From assembly GCA_030618315.1 (NCBI GenBank), contig JAUXDO010000004.1, forward strand, positions 1 to 23,647: a stretch of 23,647 nucleotides of DNA, given 5' to 3'. This stretch comes from Candidatus Peregrinibacteria bacterium (GTDB taxonomy: Bacteria > Patescibacteriota > Gracilibacteria > UM-FILTER-43-11). The number at the start of each line of letters is the position of its first letter. Position 1 is the stretch's first letter. The notes under the pieces are model-generated. The model did not search any database and was not told the DNA's origin. It saw nothing but the letters and a program-made list of their open reading frames with translations. Positions 1 to 7,005 of the stretch are shown here, piece after piece. The position numbers and the translations under genes were made by a program.

Positions 1-84
1 AAAGCCAAAGATCAAAAAGGCAAGCGCGATACTCTGTCCGCTCAGATTATATTACAGAATTATTTGAGTAGCTTGAAAAACTAA
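1..84 (+). CDS. ruvX: Putative Holliday junction resolvase RuvX/YqgF, 3' end only
   Basis: Only the last 27 codons are inside the window; the reading frame is open from base 1 to the TAA at 82-84. The tail has K-G-K-R-D-T-L-S-A followed by I-I-L-Q-N-Y-L. This resembles the C-terminal helix of the RuvX/YqgF family, where a K-G-x-x-D-x-x-(S/A)-A stretch is followed by a conserved I-L-(E/Q)-x-(Y/F) segment (E. coli YqgF ends in a very similar way). RuvX has an RNase H-like fold and is linked to 16S rRNA precursor processing and Holliday junction resolution. The catalytic acidic residues lie outside the window, so the call rests on the tail alone. The stop codon abuts the 75-bp repeat at 84-158. 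Confidence 0.6.
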   Translation, partial: KAKDQKGKRDTLSAQIILQNYLSSLKN

Positions 85-158
85 ATAGCGGTTAGCGACT
101 AGCGACTAGCGGTTAGCTCAAAAGGCTATTCGCTAACCGCTAACTACTAACCGCTATT
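84..158. repeat. 75-bp heptamer-built palindromic element, copy 1
   Basis: The element is made of 7-nt words (TAGCGGT, TAGCGAC, TAGCGAC, TAGCGGT) followed, after a short centre near 120, by reverse-complement words (GCTAACC, GCTAACT and similar), so it can fold into a long hairpin. It fills the space between the stop of ruvX and the stop of nadE. Its reverse complement matches 15854-15928 at 72 of 75 positions. In this convergent position it could act as a transcription barrier, but there is no T-run typical of an intrinsic terminator. Confidence 0.9.
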
Positions 159-879
159 AAATAATCGGTGGCAACTCTCCTTTATGTTTATTGGCCTGAA
201 TTCTATCCCAAAGCTTTTTTTCGTTATTCGTTTCAGCTGTTGCGCCTTGTTCAAATTTCTTTAAAATCTCATCTATTTCCGCGTATTTCATACCAATTTC
301 ACCCTCATCCGTCTGTCCTTCTGCAAGCTGTGCGGTAGGTGTTTTTTGAATTATCTTCTCAGGCAATCCAAGCTCCTTAGCGACTTCCCAAACCTCAGTC
401 TTATATAAACTGCCTATCACCTCACAATCACAGCCTCCGTCACCATATTTCGTGAAATAACCGAGTGTCAGTTCAGATTTATTACCTGTGCCAAGAACCA
501 ATGCATCATGTGAATTTGCGTAATGATAAAGGATGCATGACCTCGCTCTTGCCTGAATATTCATACTGGCAATGGCAGTAGCTTCCCATGGGAGATTATC
601 AAACTTAGCAATACAGTCCTCAATCGGTATTATCTCAAACTTAATTCCAAGATCCTTTGAGTAATTCATAGCATCCGAAACGCTTTCAGATTGATTGAGG
701 TTATTGTTTGGCAAAATCAAAGCAGTTACATTTTCCGCACCCAAAACCATTACAGCAATCTTTGCAACAAGGGCACTATCCACACCACCACTCATACCAA
801 TAACAGCCTTATTTTTGCCGGCTTTTTGGAAAAACGTCTTTAAATTCGCAATAATGGAGTCAACTTTTGAATTGTTCAT
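157..879 (-). CDS. nadE: NH3-dependent NAD+ synthetase
   Basis: Makes NAD+ from deamido-NAD+, ATP and ammonia, the last step of NAD synthesis. The 240-residue protein has the ATP-pyrophosphatase P-loop S-G-G-V-D-S at residues 30-35. It also has the GTGNKSE and GYFTKYGDG segments that bind substrate and the C-terminal P-T-A-Q-L-A-E-G-Q-T-D-E block, all in family order. There is no N-terminal nitrilase/glutaminase domain, so it belongs to the short ammonia-dependent type; length is normal. It follows the SPFH gene by 24 nt and is probably co-transcribed with it. That gap is an AATTATG heptamer repeat that runs into the start. There is no SD before the ATG. Confidence 0.95.
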   Translation of the reverse strand: MNNSKVDSIIANLKTFFQKAGKNKAVIGMSGGVDSALVAKIAVMVLGAENVTALILPNNNLNQSESVSDAMNYSKDLGIKFEIIPIEDCIAKFDNLPWEATAIASMNIQARARSCILYHYANSHDALVLGTGNKSELTLGYFTKYGDGGCDCEVIGSLYKTEVWEVAKELGLPEKIIQKTPTAQLAEGQTDEGEIGMKYAEIDEILKKFEQGATAETNNEKKLWDRIQANKHKGELPPII

Positions 880-903
880 TTTAATTCATAATTCATAATT
901 ATT

Positions 904-1758
904 TCAACGGCTACCTAAATTCAGCATCGGCAAAATATTATCCGGCAAAACTCCCCAGTTAATATCCTCAGCCATTCTTTGAACAAATTCGAATTGAATT
1001 ACTTGAGGGAAAGCTCTTAGCATTTCTCCTTTTAAACGAATTGACTCAGCTTCAGCTTCAGCTTCAATAATCTTCTTTTTCTTAAGTTCTTCAGCTTCGA
1101 TTCTTTGTTGTTCAGCAACTTTCTTTTTCTCAATTGAGTCTGCAAATTGTGGTGAGAAGGCGATATGGCGAAGTAAAACACTTTCTAAAACAATATTTTT
1201 TTCGGCATAAAGTTCTTTAATCCTGTCATTTATTTTCAGCTCAGCTTCATCACGTTTCAATGCATATACATCAATAGCCGTATATTTAGCGATCTGAGAT
1301 CTAATCTGGCTACGTACAATCGGTCTTACAATTTTTTGTACATAATTTGGGCCAACCTGCTGAAAAAGCTCTGCTGCCATTTCACTATCTACATGAAAAA
1401 GAACAGTAGCATCAACTGTTACAGTCTGCCCATCGGATGTAGGTGCTGTCATACTGTCATCCTGAAAAACTGCACCCTCGCCTTTTGCAATACTCATTGT
1501 GTAATCCTGAGTACGGACATCAGTCAGATAAGAAACCTGCCAGAATGGTATTTTAAGATGAAGTCCTTCAGGAAGCTCATCGGCTAAAACCCCTCGTCCT
1601 CTGTCATAGATAATACCGACATGACCGGGAGGCACAGAAACAAGGCCATCGATTATTATTAATATCACCACGATTATCACAATAATGGTACTGATTTTCT
1701 TGGCATCAAGCTTTGGCATAGGAGGAAGCTGTGCGAATTGATTAAATGGATTTGGCAT
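904..1758 (-). CDS. SPFH/prohibitin-family membrane protein
   Basis: 284 residues. A proline-rich cytoplasmic N-terminus of about 20 residues is followed by one membrane segment (about 22-42, almost all I/V/L). Next comes an SPFH (band 7) domain starting at the typical V-P-P-G-H-V-G-I-I-Y-D-R-G motif, then a charged helical region (about 205-245, rich in E, K and A with AEAEAE repeats) likely to form the coiled coil seen in prohibitins. Such proteins form large ring- or cage-like assemblies on membranes and are linked to membrane microdomains and protease control. No FtsH or NfeD partner gene is adjacent. It is probably the first gene of an operon with nadE. No SD precedes its ATG. Confidence 0.85.
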   Translation of the reverse strand: MPNPFNQFAQLPPMPKLDAKKISTIIVIIVVILIIIDGLVSVPPGHVGIIYDRGRGVLADELPEGLHLKIPFWQVSYLTDVRTQDYTMSIAKGEGAVFQDDSMTAPTSDGQTVTVDATVLFHVDSEMAAELFQQVGPNYVQKIVRPIVRSQIRSQIAKYTAIDVYALKRDEAELKINDRIKELYAEKNIVLESVLLRHIAFSPQFADSIEKKKVAEQQRIEAEELKKKKIIEAEAEAESIRLKGEMLRAFPQVIQFEFVQRMAEDINWGVLPDNILPMLNLGSR

Positions 1759-1800
1759 AATGATTTTATTAGTAAATTAACAAAAATACGATACTACAAT

Positions 1801-2012
1801 AAATTCCAATACTCAAATCCTAAATTCCAAACAACTTCAATGTTCAAACTTCAATAAACAAATCTACGTAATTTATCTATACCCCGAAGGCGGGAATCAT
1901 GATTCCCGCCTTCGGGGAGTGTAATTAATTTTATGTATCCCGTATTACGTTTGAAATTTAAACATTGAAATTTGTACTTTGTTTGGAATTTAGGATTTGA
2001 GTATTGGAATTT
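1801..2012. repeat. Long nested inverted repeat with heptamer arms
   Basis: Positions 1801-1832 and 1981-2012 are perfect reverse complements (32 bp). The arms continue imperfectly inward (TTCAATG/TTCAAAC words opposed by TTTGAAA/CATTGAA words). The arms are 7-nt periodic: AAATTCC, AATACTC, AAATCCT, AAATTCC on the left. A perfect 36-bp palindrome lies near the middle. The element sits between the divergent SPFH gene and lipoprotein gene and ends about 27 bp before the lipoprotein promoter. No transposase is present; it is MITE-like in shape only. It accounts for most of the 444-bp gap 1759-2202. Confidence 0.9.
1882..1917. repeat. Perfect 36-bp GC-rich palindrome
   Basis: CCCCGAAGGCGGGAATCA is followed directly by its exact reverse complement (18 + 18 bp). 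It forms the core of the larger inverted repeat and is far more GC-rich than its surroundings. It resembles REP-type hairpin elements. As it lacks a T-run it is a poor intrinsic terminator. Confidence 0.95.
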
Positions 2013-2038
2013 TCATTACTTTGTAATGTTGTTTGACA

Positions 2039-2066
2039 TTGACAAATCTCCATTTTTTAGTATAAT
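2039..2066 (+). promoter_or_regulatory. Consensus sigma70 promoter of the AgmX-domain lipoprotein gene
   Basis: TTGACA at 2039-2044, 16-bp spacer beginning AAT, TATAAT at 2061-2066: both hexamers match consensus fully. A second TTGACA lies at 2033-2038, out of optimal spacing. Predicted start near 2073 gives a leader of about 130 nt. The same TTGACA-AAT...-TATAAT layout with a 16-bp spacer precedes the two CAP-domain genes. Confidence 0.85.
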
Positions 2067-2108
2067 ATACAACTATTATTGTCATTTTATATGTGCAATT
2101 TTAGAAAT

Positions 2109-2120
2109 TGGTCTTAAACA
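2109..2120 (+). promoter_or_regulatory. boxA-like motif in the leader
   Basis: TGGTCTTAAACA differs at two positions from the E. coli rRNA boxA TGCTCTTTAACA, the NusB/S10 antitermination site. Motifs at matching places occur in the leaders of the two CAP-domain genes. The motif is short, so the call is tentative. Confidence 0.35.
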
Positions 2121-2202
2121 ATTTGGGAAATTAATAAATTCAACAAACAATCTGTCACACCGAGTGGCTTAATGTATTGTAATACAGCCAAGGAGGCACA
2201 AA

Positions 2203-3246
2203 ATGAAATATGCAAGCATCTCCATCCTTTGCGTTCTGTGTATTGGTTGTGCCACTACTGGCACTAATATACCAGATAGTCACGAGGATATCTGCAACGG
2301 TATCACTGACAAGAACTCCGAGAACAGAAAAAAGGCTATCTTGTACTGCAAGGATAAGCATGTTCTCTTCGATGTTGCGAAATTTGACGAAAATTCTTCC
2401 GTAAGGAGTGCCGCGACGAAACGTTTTCTGGATATCAAGATGGTTATCGAGCTTTACAAGTTTGTGAAGACCGATGACACTCTTTCGAAATCCCAGAGGA
2501 AAAAATTCAGGGCTTATCTCAAGAAGAAGTTTGAACTTCTCAAGGAGTGTCCTGGCGTAGGTTATACAGATGTAAAAAAGCGCAAGGATGCAATTTACAA
2601 ATGTGATAGCAACCTTCTCAAGGTATTCGTCGCAAGAAATGATTTCAACGATGAAGTCAGACTGTTCGCAGCTGGCAATATCACAGATGTCGAAATGTTG
2701 TTAGGCTTGTGGCCGTATATCAAAGATGATAAAACCCTTTCCGCTGAAATGAAGGAAAGATTTCAGCAGAGGATGAGATCACGCGCCAAAGCACTTTCGA
2801 AGATGACAAGTCGTCCAAGCGGAGATTCTGTCGCACGCAATTCTTCTTCAAACGGTAAGTTTAGTTCTAGTTTTGATAAAAACGGCAATCTGATTGAGGA
2901 CCATGTCCAGAATACAAGGGGTGGGTCTGATACCAAGGATGAGGAACCTGATATTGCCAGCCTTCTCCAGAGCGATGCTAAGAGAGTAGGAACCAAAGTC
3001 AAGGCAATGATTAAGACGTGTTATGAAAGGGTTCTGAAATACAATCCTATGACCCGCGGCAAAATCGAGGTGTATGTTTACGTTGAAGGCGATGGCAGTG
3101 TCAGTGAGACCTCCATTGTCTTCGATGAAGTAAACAGCGCTTCGATGAACAAGTGCATTCTGAACACTGTGAAGAATGACAAATTTATGTTTGTAAAGGA
3201 TGCCGGTGCAGTCAGCGTTCCAGTTACACTGACTCCCGGTCTCTAG
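2203..3246 (+). CDS. Lipoprotein with two C-x17-C repeat modules and a C-terminal AgmX/PglI (TonB-like) domain
   Basis: 347 residues. Residues 1-16 are a short lipoprotein-type signal ending I-G-C (acylated Cys16). Two tandem modules of about 85 residues follow: cysteines at 31/49 and 116/134, each pair exactly 17 residues apart, each followed by a HEAT-like helical stretch with V-R-x(2)-A-A. A low-complexity Ser/Asn linker (about 200-245) leads to a C-terminal domain (about 255-347) with C-Y-E-R-V-L, N-P, R-G-K-I, D-G-S-V and a late Cys. That pattern fits the AgmX/PglI domain known mainly from myxobacteria and relatives. The gene has a strong SD (AAGGAGG, 2190-2196), its own promoter and terminator, and more C/G-ending codons than its neighbours. 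The module recurs in the genes at 16470 and 17844. Function is unknown; an envelope role is inferred. Confidence 0.75.
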   Translation: MKYASISILCVLCIGCATTGTNIPDSHEDICNGITDKNSENRKKAILYCKDKHVLFDVAKFDENSSVRSAATKRFLDIKMVIELYKFVKTDDTLSKSQRKKFRAYLKKKFELLKECPGVGYTDVKKRKDAIYKCDSNLLKVFVARNDFNDEVRLFAAGNITDVEMLLGLWPYIKDDKTLSAEMKERFQQRMRSRAKALSKMTSRPSGDSVARNSSSNGKFSSSFDKNGNLIEDHVQNTRGGSDTKDEEPDIASLLQSDAKRVGTKVKAMIKTCYERVLKYNPMTRGKIEVYVYVEGDGSVSETSIVFDEVNSASMNKCILNTVKNDKFMFVKDAGAVSVPVTLTPGL

Positions 3247-3273
3247 TTTCCCTTATTGTTTTCAGATCTTAAC

Positions 3274-3304
3274 GCCTGCCGACTAACCCTCGGCAGGCTT
3301 CTTT
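3274..3304 (+). terminator. Intrinsic terminator after the AgmX-domain lipoprotein gene
   Basis: A perfect 9-bp GC-rich stem (GCCTGCCGA with TCGGCAGGC) and 7-nt loop are followed by TTCTTT, 27 nt after the stop codon. Confidence 0.9.
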
Positions 3305-3314
3305 AAATTACTTC

Positions 3315-3343
3315 TTGACGAGTGAACAAACGTTCACTACAAT
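3315..3343 (+). promoter_or_regulatory. radA promoter
   Basis: TTGACG (3315-3320), 17-bp spacer, TACAAT (3338-3343): near-consensus sigma70 promoter. Predicted start near 3350, giving a leader of about 100 nt before the radA ATG. The whole spacer is taken up by the palindrome described in the next entry, so a repressor bound there would block RNA polymerase. Confidence 0.75.
3321..3338. promoter_or_regulatory. Putative LexA (SOS) operator in the radA promoter
   Basis: AGTGAACAAACGTTCACT is a 7-bp perfect inverted repeat around a 4-nt centre. Its core GAAC-N4-GTTC with centre AAAC fits the Gram-positive-type LexA box CGAACRNRYGTTYG except for the outermost C and G. It lies exactly between -35 and -10. 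RadA is an SOS or DNA-damage gene in several bacteria, so the placement makes sense. lexA itself is not in this window. Confidence 0.6.
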
Positions 3344-3361
3344 GAAGATGCTTTTATACAC

Positions 3362-3433
3362 CCCCAATCACTGAAGGCGCGATTCACTAATCGTGCCGGC
3401 GAGGATAGGAATCCTTGCCTTCAGTGATTGGGG
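3362..3433 (+). ncRNA. Structured radA leader, predicted three-way junction
   Basis: A 16-bp perfect outer stem (3362-3377 with 3418-3433) encloses two hairpins. One has 7 bp at 3378-3384/3389-3395 (one G-U, loop CACT). The other is about 7-9 bp at 3398-3406/3411-3419 (one G-U, loop AGGA), and its base competes with the outer stem. It starts about 12 nt into the predicted radA transcript and ends 15 nt before the radA ATG. It does not match a riboswitch class I know. It may be a regulatory leader, a small RNA or a hairpin-forming mobile repeat; the sequence alone does not decide. Confidence 0.5.
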
Positions 3434-3448
3434 TTAACAAATAGAAAT

Positions 3449-4756
3449 ATGAAACTAAAACAAATCTATATCTGCACTAAATGTAACGCAGAAAACTCTA
3501 AATGGTCCGGTCAGTGTTATAAATGCAATAGCTGGAATACACTTGTTGAAGACGTTATAAATGTTGGCAAAAGCGATAAATCACTTCGTCGCACATCAAA
3601 TATAAAACCAAAAATAGTCCTTTCCGACATTCCGATAAAAGAAAAACGTTTGATGACCGGGATAGGGGAGTTTGATAGGGTGGTTGGAGGTGGCTTTGTA
3701 GAAGATTCACTGGCACTTATGGTGGGAGATCCGGGTATCGGAAAATCCACTCTCACTCTTCAGGTATGTGATAAGATGGCGAAAAATCGGTCAGTCTTAT
3801 ATTTTTCCGGTGAAGAATCTGTTCAGCAGATCAGCTCACGTGCTAAACGTCTCAATGCCCAAAATCCAATTGCAATCGTAAATGTAAACAATCTTGAGGC
3901 AATTCTGGCTACTATAGAATCCGAAAAACCGGGTTTTGTTGTTGTCGATTCTGTGCAGGTAATGGCAAGTGAAGATCTACCGAGTCAGGCAGGCTCTATA
4001 TCACAAGTCCGCTACGTCGCAGAGCAGTTGATGCAAGTCGCTAAGTCCAAAAAAATCCCAATCCTGCTCATCGGTCACGTAACAAAGGACGGCCAGCTTG
4101 CAGGACCGCAAGTTCTTACCCATCTTGTCGACACAGTGCTTTATCTGGAAGGGGATAGGTTTCACCAATTCCGCCTGCTCCGCGCAACCAAAAACCGCTT
4201 TGGGGCAATAGATGAAGTGGGTGTTTTTAATATGGAGGAGTCCGGACTTGTCGAAGTCAAAAACCCATCCGCATTATTCCTGGATGGTCGGGCTGAAAGT
4301 CCAATAGGGTCCGTTATTGTCCCGATTTTGGAAGGAACGAGAACATTTTTAGTCGAAGTCCAGGCACTTACATCCTACACACAATTCGGATACCCAAAAC
4401 GCACAGCGAGCGGGTTTGATTCAAAAAGGCTGGATATTATAATTGCAGTACTTAATCGTTACGCAAACATGAAACTCGATTCATCAGATGTCTATGTGAA
4501 TGTCGTCGGCGGTCTAAAGCTCTCAGAGCCTGCGGCCGATCTTGCTGTTGCAATGGCAATCGTAAGTTCCAAATTACAAAAACCACTACCGCCCGACATG
4601 GCAATAATGGGTGAAGTCGGCCTGTCCGGCGAAGTGCGTAACATCAGTCAGATGAAAAAAAGAACGAAAGAGGCTGAGAAAATGGGGTTTGAACAAATTC
4701 TTTCGTCCGAAAAAGTCAGATTAATCGGTGAGGCGGTGAAGAAATTTTTTGGGTAA
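3449..4756 (+). CDS. radA: DNA repair protein RadA
   Basis: RecA-like branch-migration ATPase/helicase that promotes DNA strand exchange in recombinational repair. From the ATG at 3449 it has 435 residues, the family length. It shows an N-terminal zinc finger (C9-x2-C12, C23-x2-C26), Walker A G-D-P-G-I-G-K-S-T (about 93-101), the diagnostic K-N-R-F-G motif (about 248-252) and a C-terminal Lon-protease-like domain. A longer form from TTG at 3428 is possible but would start inside the leader hairpin, and family proteins begin like M-K-x-K. No SD precedes the ATG. It stands alone behind a promoter with a LexA-type box and converges on tatD. Confidence 0.96.
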   Translation: MKLKQIYICTKCNAENSKWSGQCYKCNSWNTLVEDVINVGKSDKSLRRTSNIKPKIVLSDIPIKEKRLMTGIGEFDRVVGGGFVEDSLALMVGDPGIGKSTLTLQVCDKMAKNRSVLYFSGEESVQQISSRAKRLNAQNPIAIVNVNNLEAILATIESEKPGFVVVDSVQVMASEDLPSQAGSISQVRYVAEQLMQVAKSKKIPILLIGHVTKDGQLAGPQVLTHLVDTVLYLEGDRFHQFRLLRATKNRFGAIDEVGVFNMEESGLVEVKNPSALFLDGRAESPIGSVIVPILEGTRTFLVEVQALTSYTQFGYPKRTASGFDSKRLDIIIAVLNRYANMKLDSSDVYVNVVGGLKLSEPAADLAVAMAIVSSKLQKPLPPDMAIMGEVGLSGEVRNISQMKKRTKEAEKMGFEQILSSEKVRLIGEAVKKFFG

Positions 4757-4757
4757 T

Positions 4758-4795
4758 GCATACGTATGGACGCGAAATTTCGCGTCCATACATGC
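4758..4795. repeat. Perfect palindrome between radA and tatD
   Basis: Positions 4764-4791 are a 28-bp perfect palindrome with half GTATGGACGCGAAA. After a 2-nt bulge the stem extends by GCAT/ATGC. It lies between two convergent stop codons and could end transcription both ways, although no clear T-run follows. It shares the GGACGC...GCGTCC plan with the palindrome at 19237-19266. Confidence 0.85.
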
Positions 4796-5580
4796 TAAAT
4801 CCCAAAAAACCTCTCCGCATTCGCCGTAGTAATCCGAACAACCTCTTCAATCGGTACATTCTTTATATCAGCAATAGCTTTTGCGATATCAGCGACAAAT
4901 GCTGGTTCTCCCGGTCCGCCTTGCTTGCCTTCAATGGCAATATACGGTGAATCAGTCTCCAGCATCATTCTATCCAGCGGAGTATCGCTAATAACTTCCC
5001 GTAACTCCTCATTGTTTTTATATGTGATTATTCCTGTAAAACTCAGCATCAAACCCATGTCCAGCAACCTCTCTGCCTCGACTCTGTTACCACTAAAGCA
5101 ATGAACGACGCCGTTTTTAAAATCCTCACGTTCCAGAATCTGAATCATATCAATGAACGCTTGCTCATTTTCACCGGGATTTTTTCCACCTCTGCAATGA
5201 ATAATCGCAGGCTTATTTAATTGTTTTGAAATATTCAGTTGCCCAATGAAAAATTCAGCCTGCAGTTCATGCTCCGCAGTATCGTGATAATAATCAAGAC
5301 CTATTTCTCCAATCGCGACAATCTTCTCCTCATTTTTTGCATATTCAAGAACTTTCTCTAATTCATGCTCAATATTTACTGGTAGCTGAGTCGGGTGAAT
5401 GCCGGCAGTAGTCCATATAAAATCATATTCATCAGTTAACGGAATGCATTCTCCAACTTCATCCAAAGTACATGCAACTGTAATAAGCTTTGTGACGTTA
5501 GCTTTTTTAGCACGCTCAACAACAGCTTTTTGTTCCGCTTTTTTAAAATGACTGAGATGGCAATGGGTATCAATTAACAT
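4795..5580 (-). CDS. tatD: TatD family metal-dependent DNase
   Basis: 261 residues, usual TatD length. A TIM-barrel amidohydrolase-type nuclease with 3'-5' exonuclease activity in characterised members. Visible metal ligands: T-H-C-H at residues 5-8, G-E-I-G-L-D-Y-Y-H mid-protein, I-I-H-C-R, V-V-H-C-F-S-G and L-E-T-D-S-P-Y near the C-terminus. The end, T-x-N-A-E-R-F-F-G-I, is typical of the family. It lies 23 nt after the GyrI-like gene on the same strand, so the two are probably an operon. No SD is seen before its ATG. Confidence 0.95.
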   Translation of the reverse strand: MLIDTHCHLSHFKKAEQKAVVERAKKANVTKLITVACTLDEVGECIPLTDEYDFIWTTAGIHPTQLPVNIEHELEKVLEYAKNEEKIVAIGEIGLDYYHDTAEHELQAEFFIGQLNISKQLNKPAIIHCRGGKNPGENEQAFIDMIQILEREDFKNGVVHCFSGNRVEAERLLDMGLMLSFTGIITYKNNEELREVISDTPLDRMMLETDSPYIAIEGKQGGPGEPAFVADIAKAIADIKNVPIEEVVRITTANAERFFGI

Positions 5581-5603
5581 TTATCAATTTTAATAACAAG
5601 CAA

Positions 5604-6143
5604 CTATTTAATTTTTGGAAAAGCGTAAATTATTTTTCCTTCATCGTAATCATACACCTCATAAGTCGGAGCTGATTTGTAGCCGTTTTCTTCCATATAT
5701 TCAGAAAGGGCAGGGTAGGCTTTCTTTACTCCGATAATCATAGAAATCATATTTCTTAATGGAAATTCAACAACAACGGCATCAAATTTATCAACAGTCA
5801 TGATTTTATATTTAAGTCCTCTGCCATCAATCTGAAATGCTTGTTCCTCGGTAACAATTGAACCAACCTTGCTTGTAAGATCCTCTTTTAAAACCACTTG
5901 CGGATCATCATAATAAATTCCAAGTCCTTTTGTGGTATCTATGCCATTTTCACGTAATGCTTTATCAATTTCTTTAAAAACAGGACCTGTTTTTGCGTAA
6001 TCACCAATAAATTCCTCATAGGTAAATGTATAAGGTCCGACCTCTCTTTCTGTAACAGTTACTTCACTAAATAAACCCATATAGGCTAAAAAAGCGAGTA
6101 CAAGAAGTATAATAAATACTATAATTGATATTATTTTTCTCAT
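5604..6143 (-). CDS. Membrane-anchored GyrI-like domain protein
   Basis: 179 residues with one N-terminal membrane segment (about 4-24) and a following soluble domain, likely outside the membrane. The domain begins V-x-E-R-E-V-G-P-Y-T-F-T-Y-E-E-F-x-G-D-Y and continues with G-I-Y-Y-D-D-P and V-G-S-I-V. This order is seen in GyrI-like small-molecule-binding proteins, including membrane-tethered members such as TEX264-type proteins. The ligand is unknown. It is upstream of tatD by 23 nt and downstream of tRNA-Leu. No SD is seen. Confidence 0.65.
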   Translation of the reverse strand: MRKIISIIVFIILLVLAFLAYMGLFSEVTVTEREVGPYTFTYEEFIGDYAKTGPVFKEIDKALRENGIDTTKGLGIYYDDPQVVLKEDLTSKVGSIVTEEQAFQIDGRGLKYKIMTVDKFDAVVVEFPLRNMISMIIGVKKAYPALSEYMEENGYKSAPTYEVYDYDEGKIIYAFPKIK

Positions 6144-6209
6144 ATTAAAATGTTTAATTGGTATTGCAAATTAGATTATACCAAAAACATAATAAAAAAA
6201 CTCATTAAA

Positions 6210-6294
6210 TGGTGCCCGGGAAAGGACTCGAACCTTCACGTCTTGCGACACTGGTTCCTAAGACCAGCGTGTCTACCAATTCCACCACCCGGGC
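6210..6294 (-). tRNA. tRNA-Leu (anticodon UAG)
   Basis: Cloverleaf on the minus strand: acceptor GCCCGGG (6294-6288) pairs with CCCGGGC, discriminator A, and an encoded CCA at 6212-6210. The anticodon loop is CUUAGGA, giving UAG, which reads CUN leucine codons. The long variable arm (around TGTCGCAAGACGTG) is that of a class II tRNA, as expected for Leu. The T-loop GGUUCGAGUCC is present. It lies between def and the GyrI-like gene on the same strand. Confidence 0.96.
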
Positions 6295-6345
6295 ACATTA
6301 AAAATGAGCATGGATATTTTATGTTACAAATCCACATGACACAAG

Positions 6346-6843
6346 CTAAATTTTCTCAACTTCTTTCTGTCCGCTCACATTATCCAAATTAATATCATCG
6401 TCATCCAGATAATCTACAAAAAGAATTCCATCTAAATGATCGATTTCATGTTGCAGTTCAATAGCTTCAAAATCACAGAACTTCATGACCATCTTCTGTC
6501 CTTTTGTGGTTAAAAATTGAACAGTAGCCTCGATTGGTCTCCGAACTTTCCCCCATTCACCAGGCAGACTAAGACATCCCTCTTCTGATATAGTTGTATT
6601 TTCCGAAACGGTGATAATCTTAGGATTTATCAAAGGAAGAATCTTTTTATCGTCCAATGTAATCAATACAATTCGTTCATGTACTCCAACCTGAGGTGCA
6701 GCAAGACCAACACCCTTGGATTTAAGCATGGTTTTTTCCATATCTTTTATAAACCTGAGTGTCTTTTTTGTTATTTCATGCACTATCTCCGATTTTTTAC
6801 GGAGCATTGGGTTGTCCCTGCCTGTTTCTATATTTAGTATCAT
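6346..6843 (-). CDS. def: Peptide deformylase
   Basis: Removes the formyl group from the N-terminal Met of new proteins; an Fe/Zn metalloenzyme acting in the cytoplasm. All three motifs are present in 165 residues: G-V-G-L-A-A-P-Q (44-51), E-G-C-L-S-L-P (metal-binding Cys) and H-E-I-D-H (two metal His and the catalytic Glu). Length is normal. It is the gene next to tRNA-Leu. prfB lies upstream on the same strand, separated by 162 bp of heptamer repeat, so the two are probably transcribed separately. No SD precedes its ATG. Confidence 0.96.
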   Translation of the reverse strand: MILNIETGRDNPMLRKKSEIVHEITKKTLRFIKDMEKTMLKSKGVGLAAPQVGVHERIVLITLDDKKILPLINPKIITVSENTTISEEGCLSLPGEWGKVRRPIEATVQFLTTKGQKMVMKFCDFEAIELQHEIDHLDGILFVDYLDDDDINLDNVSGQKEVEKI

Positions 6844-6885
6844 GCTGTTTTTACGATAACATACCTTTTATTGATTTGCGATTTA

Positions 6886-6990
6886 TGTTGAATGTTGAAA
6901 GTTGTAGGATTTAGGTTGTACATAGGTCCTTAATCCTACAACATTCAACATAAATCATTCTTTAATCATACAACATACAACCTAAAACTT
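6886..6990. repeat. Heptamer array with inverted arm between def and prfB
   Basis: Words with 7-nt period: ATGTTGA, ATGTTGA, AAGTTGT, AGGATTT, AGGTTGT, then after a short centre near 6922-6932 the opposed words AATCCTA, CAACATT, CAACATA ... CATACAA, CATACAA. The two halves are imperfect reverse complements. The same word set occurs at 8105-8183 and 15700-15765. Confidence 0.85.
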
Positions 6991-7005
6991 TTATTAATCA
7001 AAGAG

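Noticed and set aside
1882..1917. Intrinsic terminator for the SPFH or lipoprotein gene
   Set aside because: It lies upstream of both divergent genes and lacks a T-run, so it ends neither transcript.
1972..2172. Frame of 66 codons before the AgmX lipoprotein gene
   Set aside because: It runs through the inverted repeat arm, the promoter and the leader; its composition (many F, W, Y) reflects the heptamer words.
3428..3448. Longer RadA start at TTG 3428
   Set aside because: The added residues lie inside the leader hairpin and do not match the family start; the ATG at 3449 does.
6150..6392. Plus-strand reading frame of 80 codons with P-G-K-D-S-N-L-H
   Set aside because: It is the antisense reading of tRNA-Leu at 6210-6294, a well-known false gene pattern.
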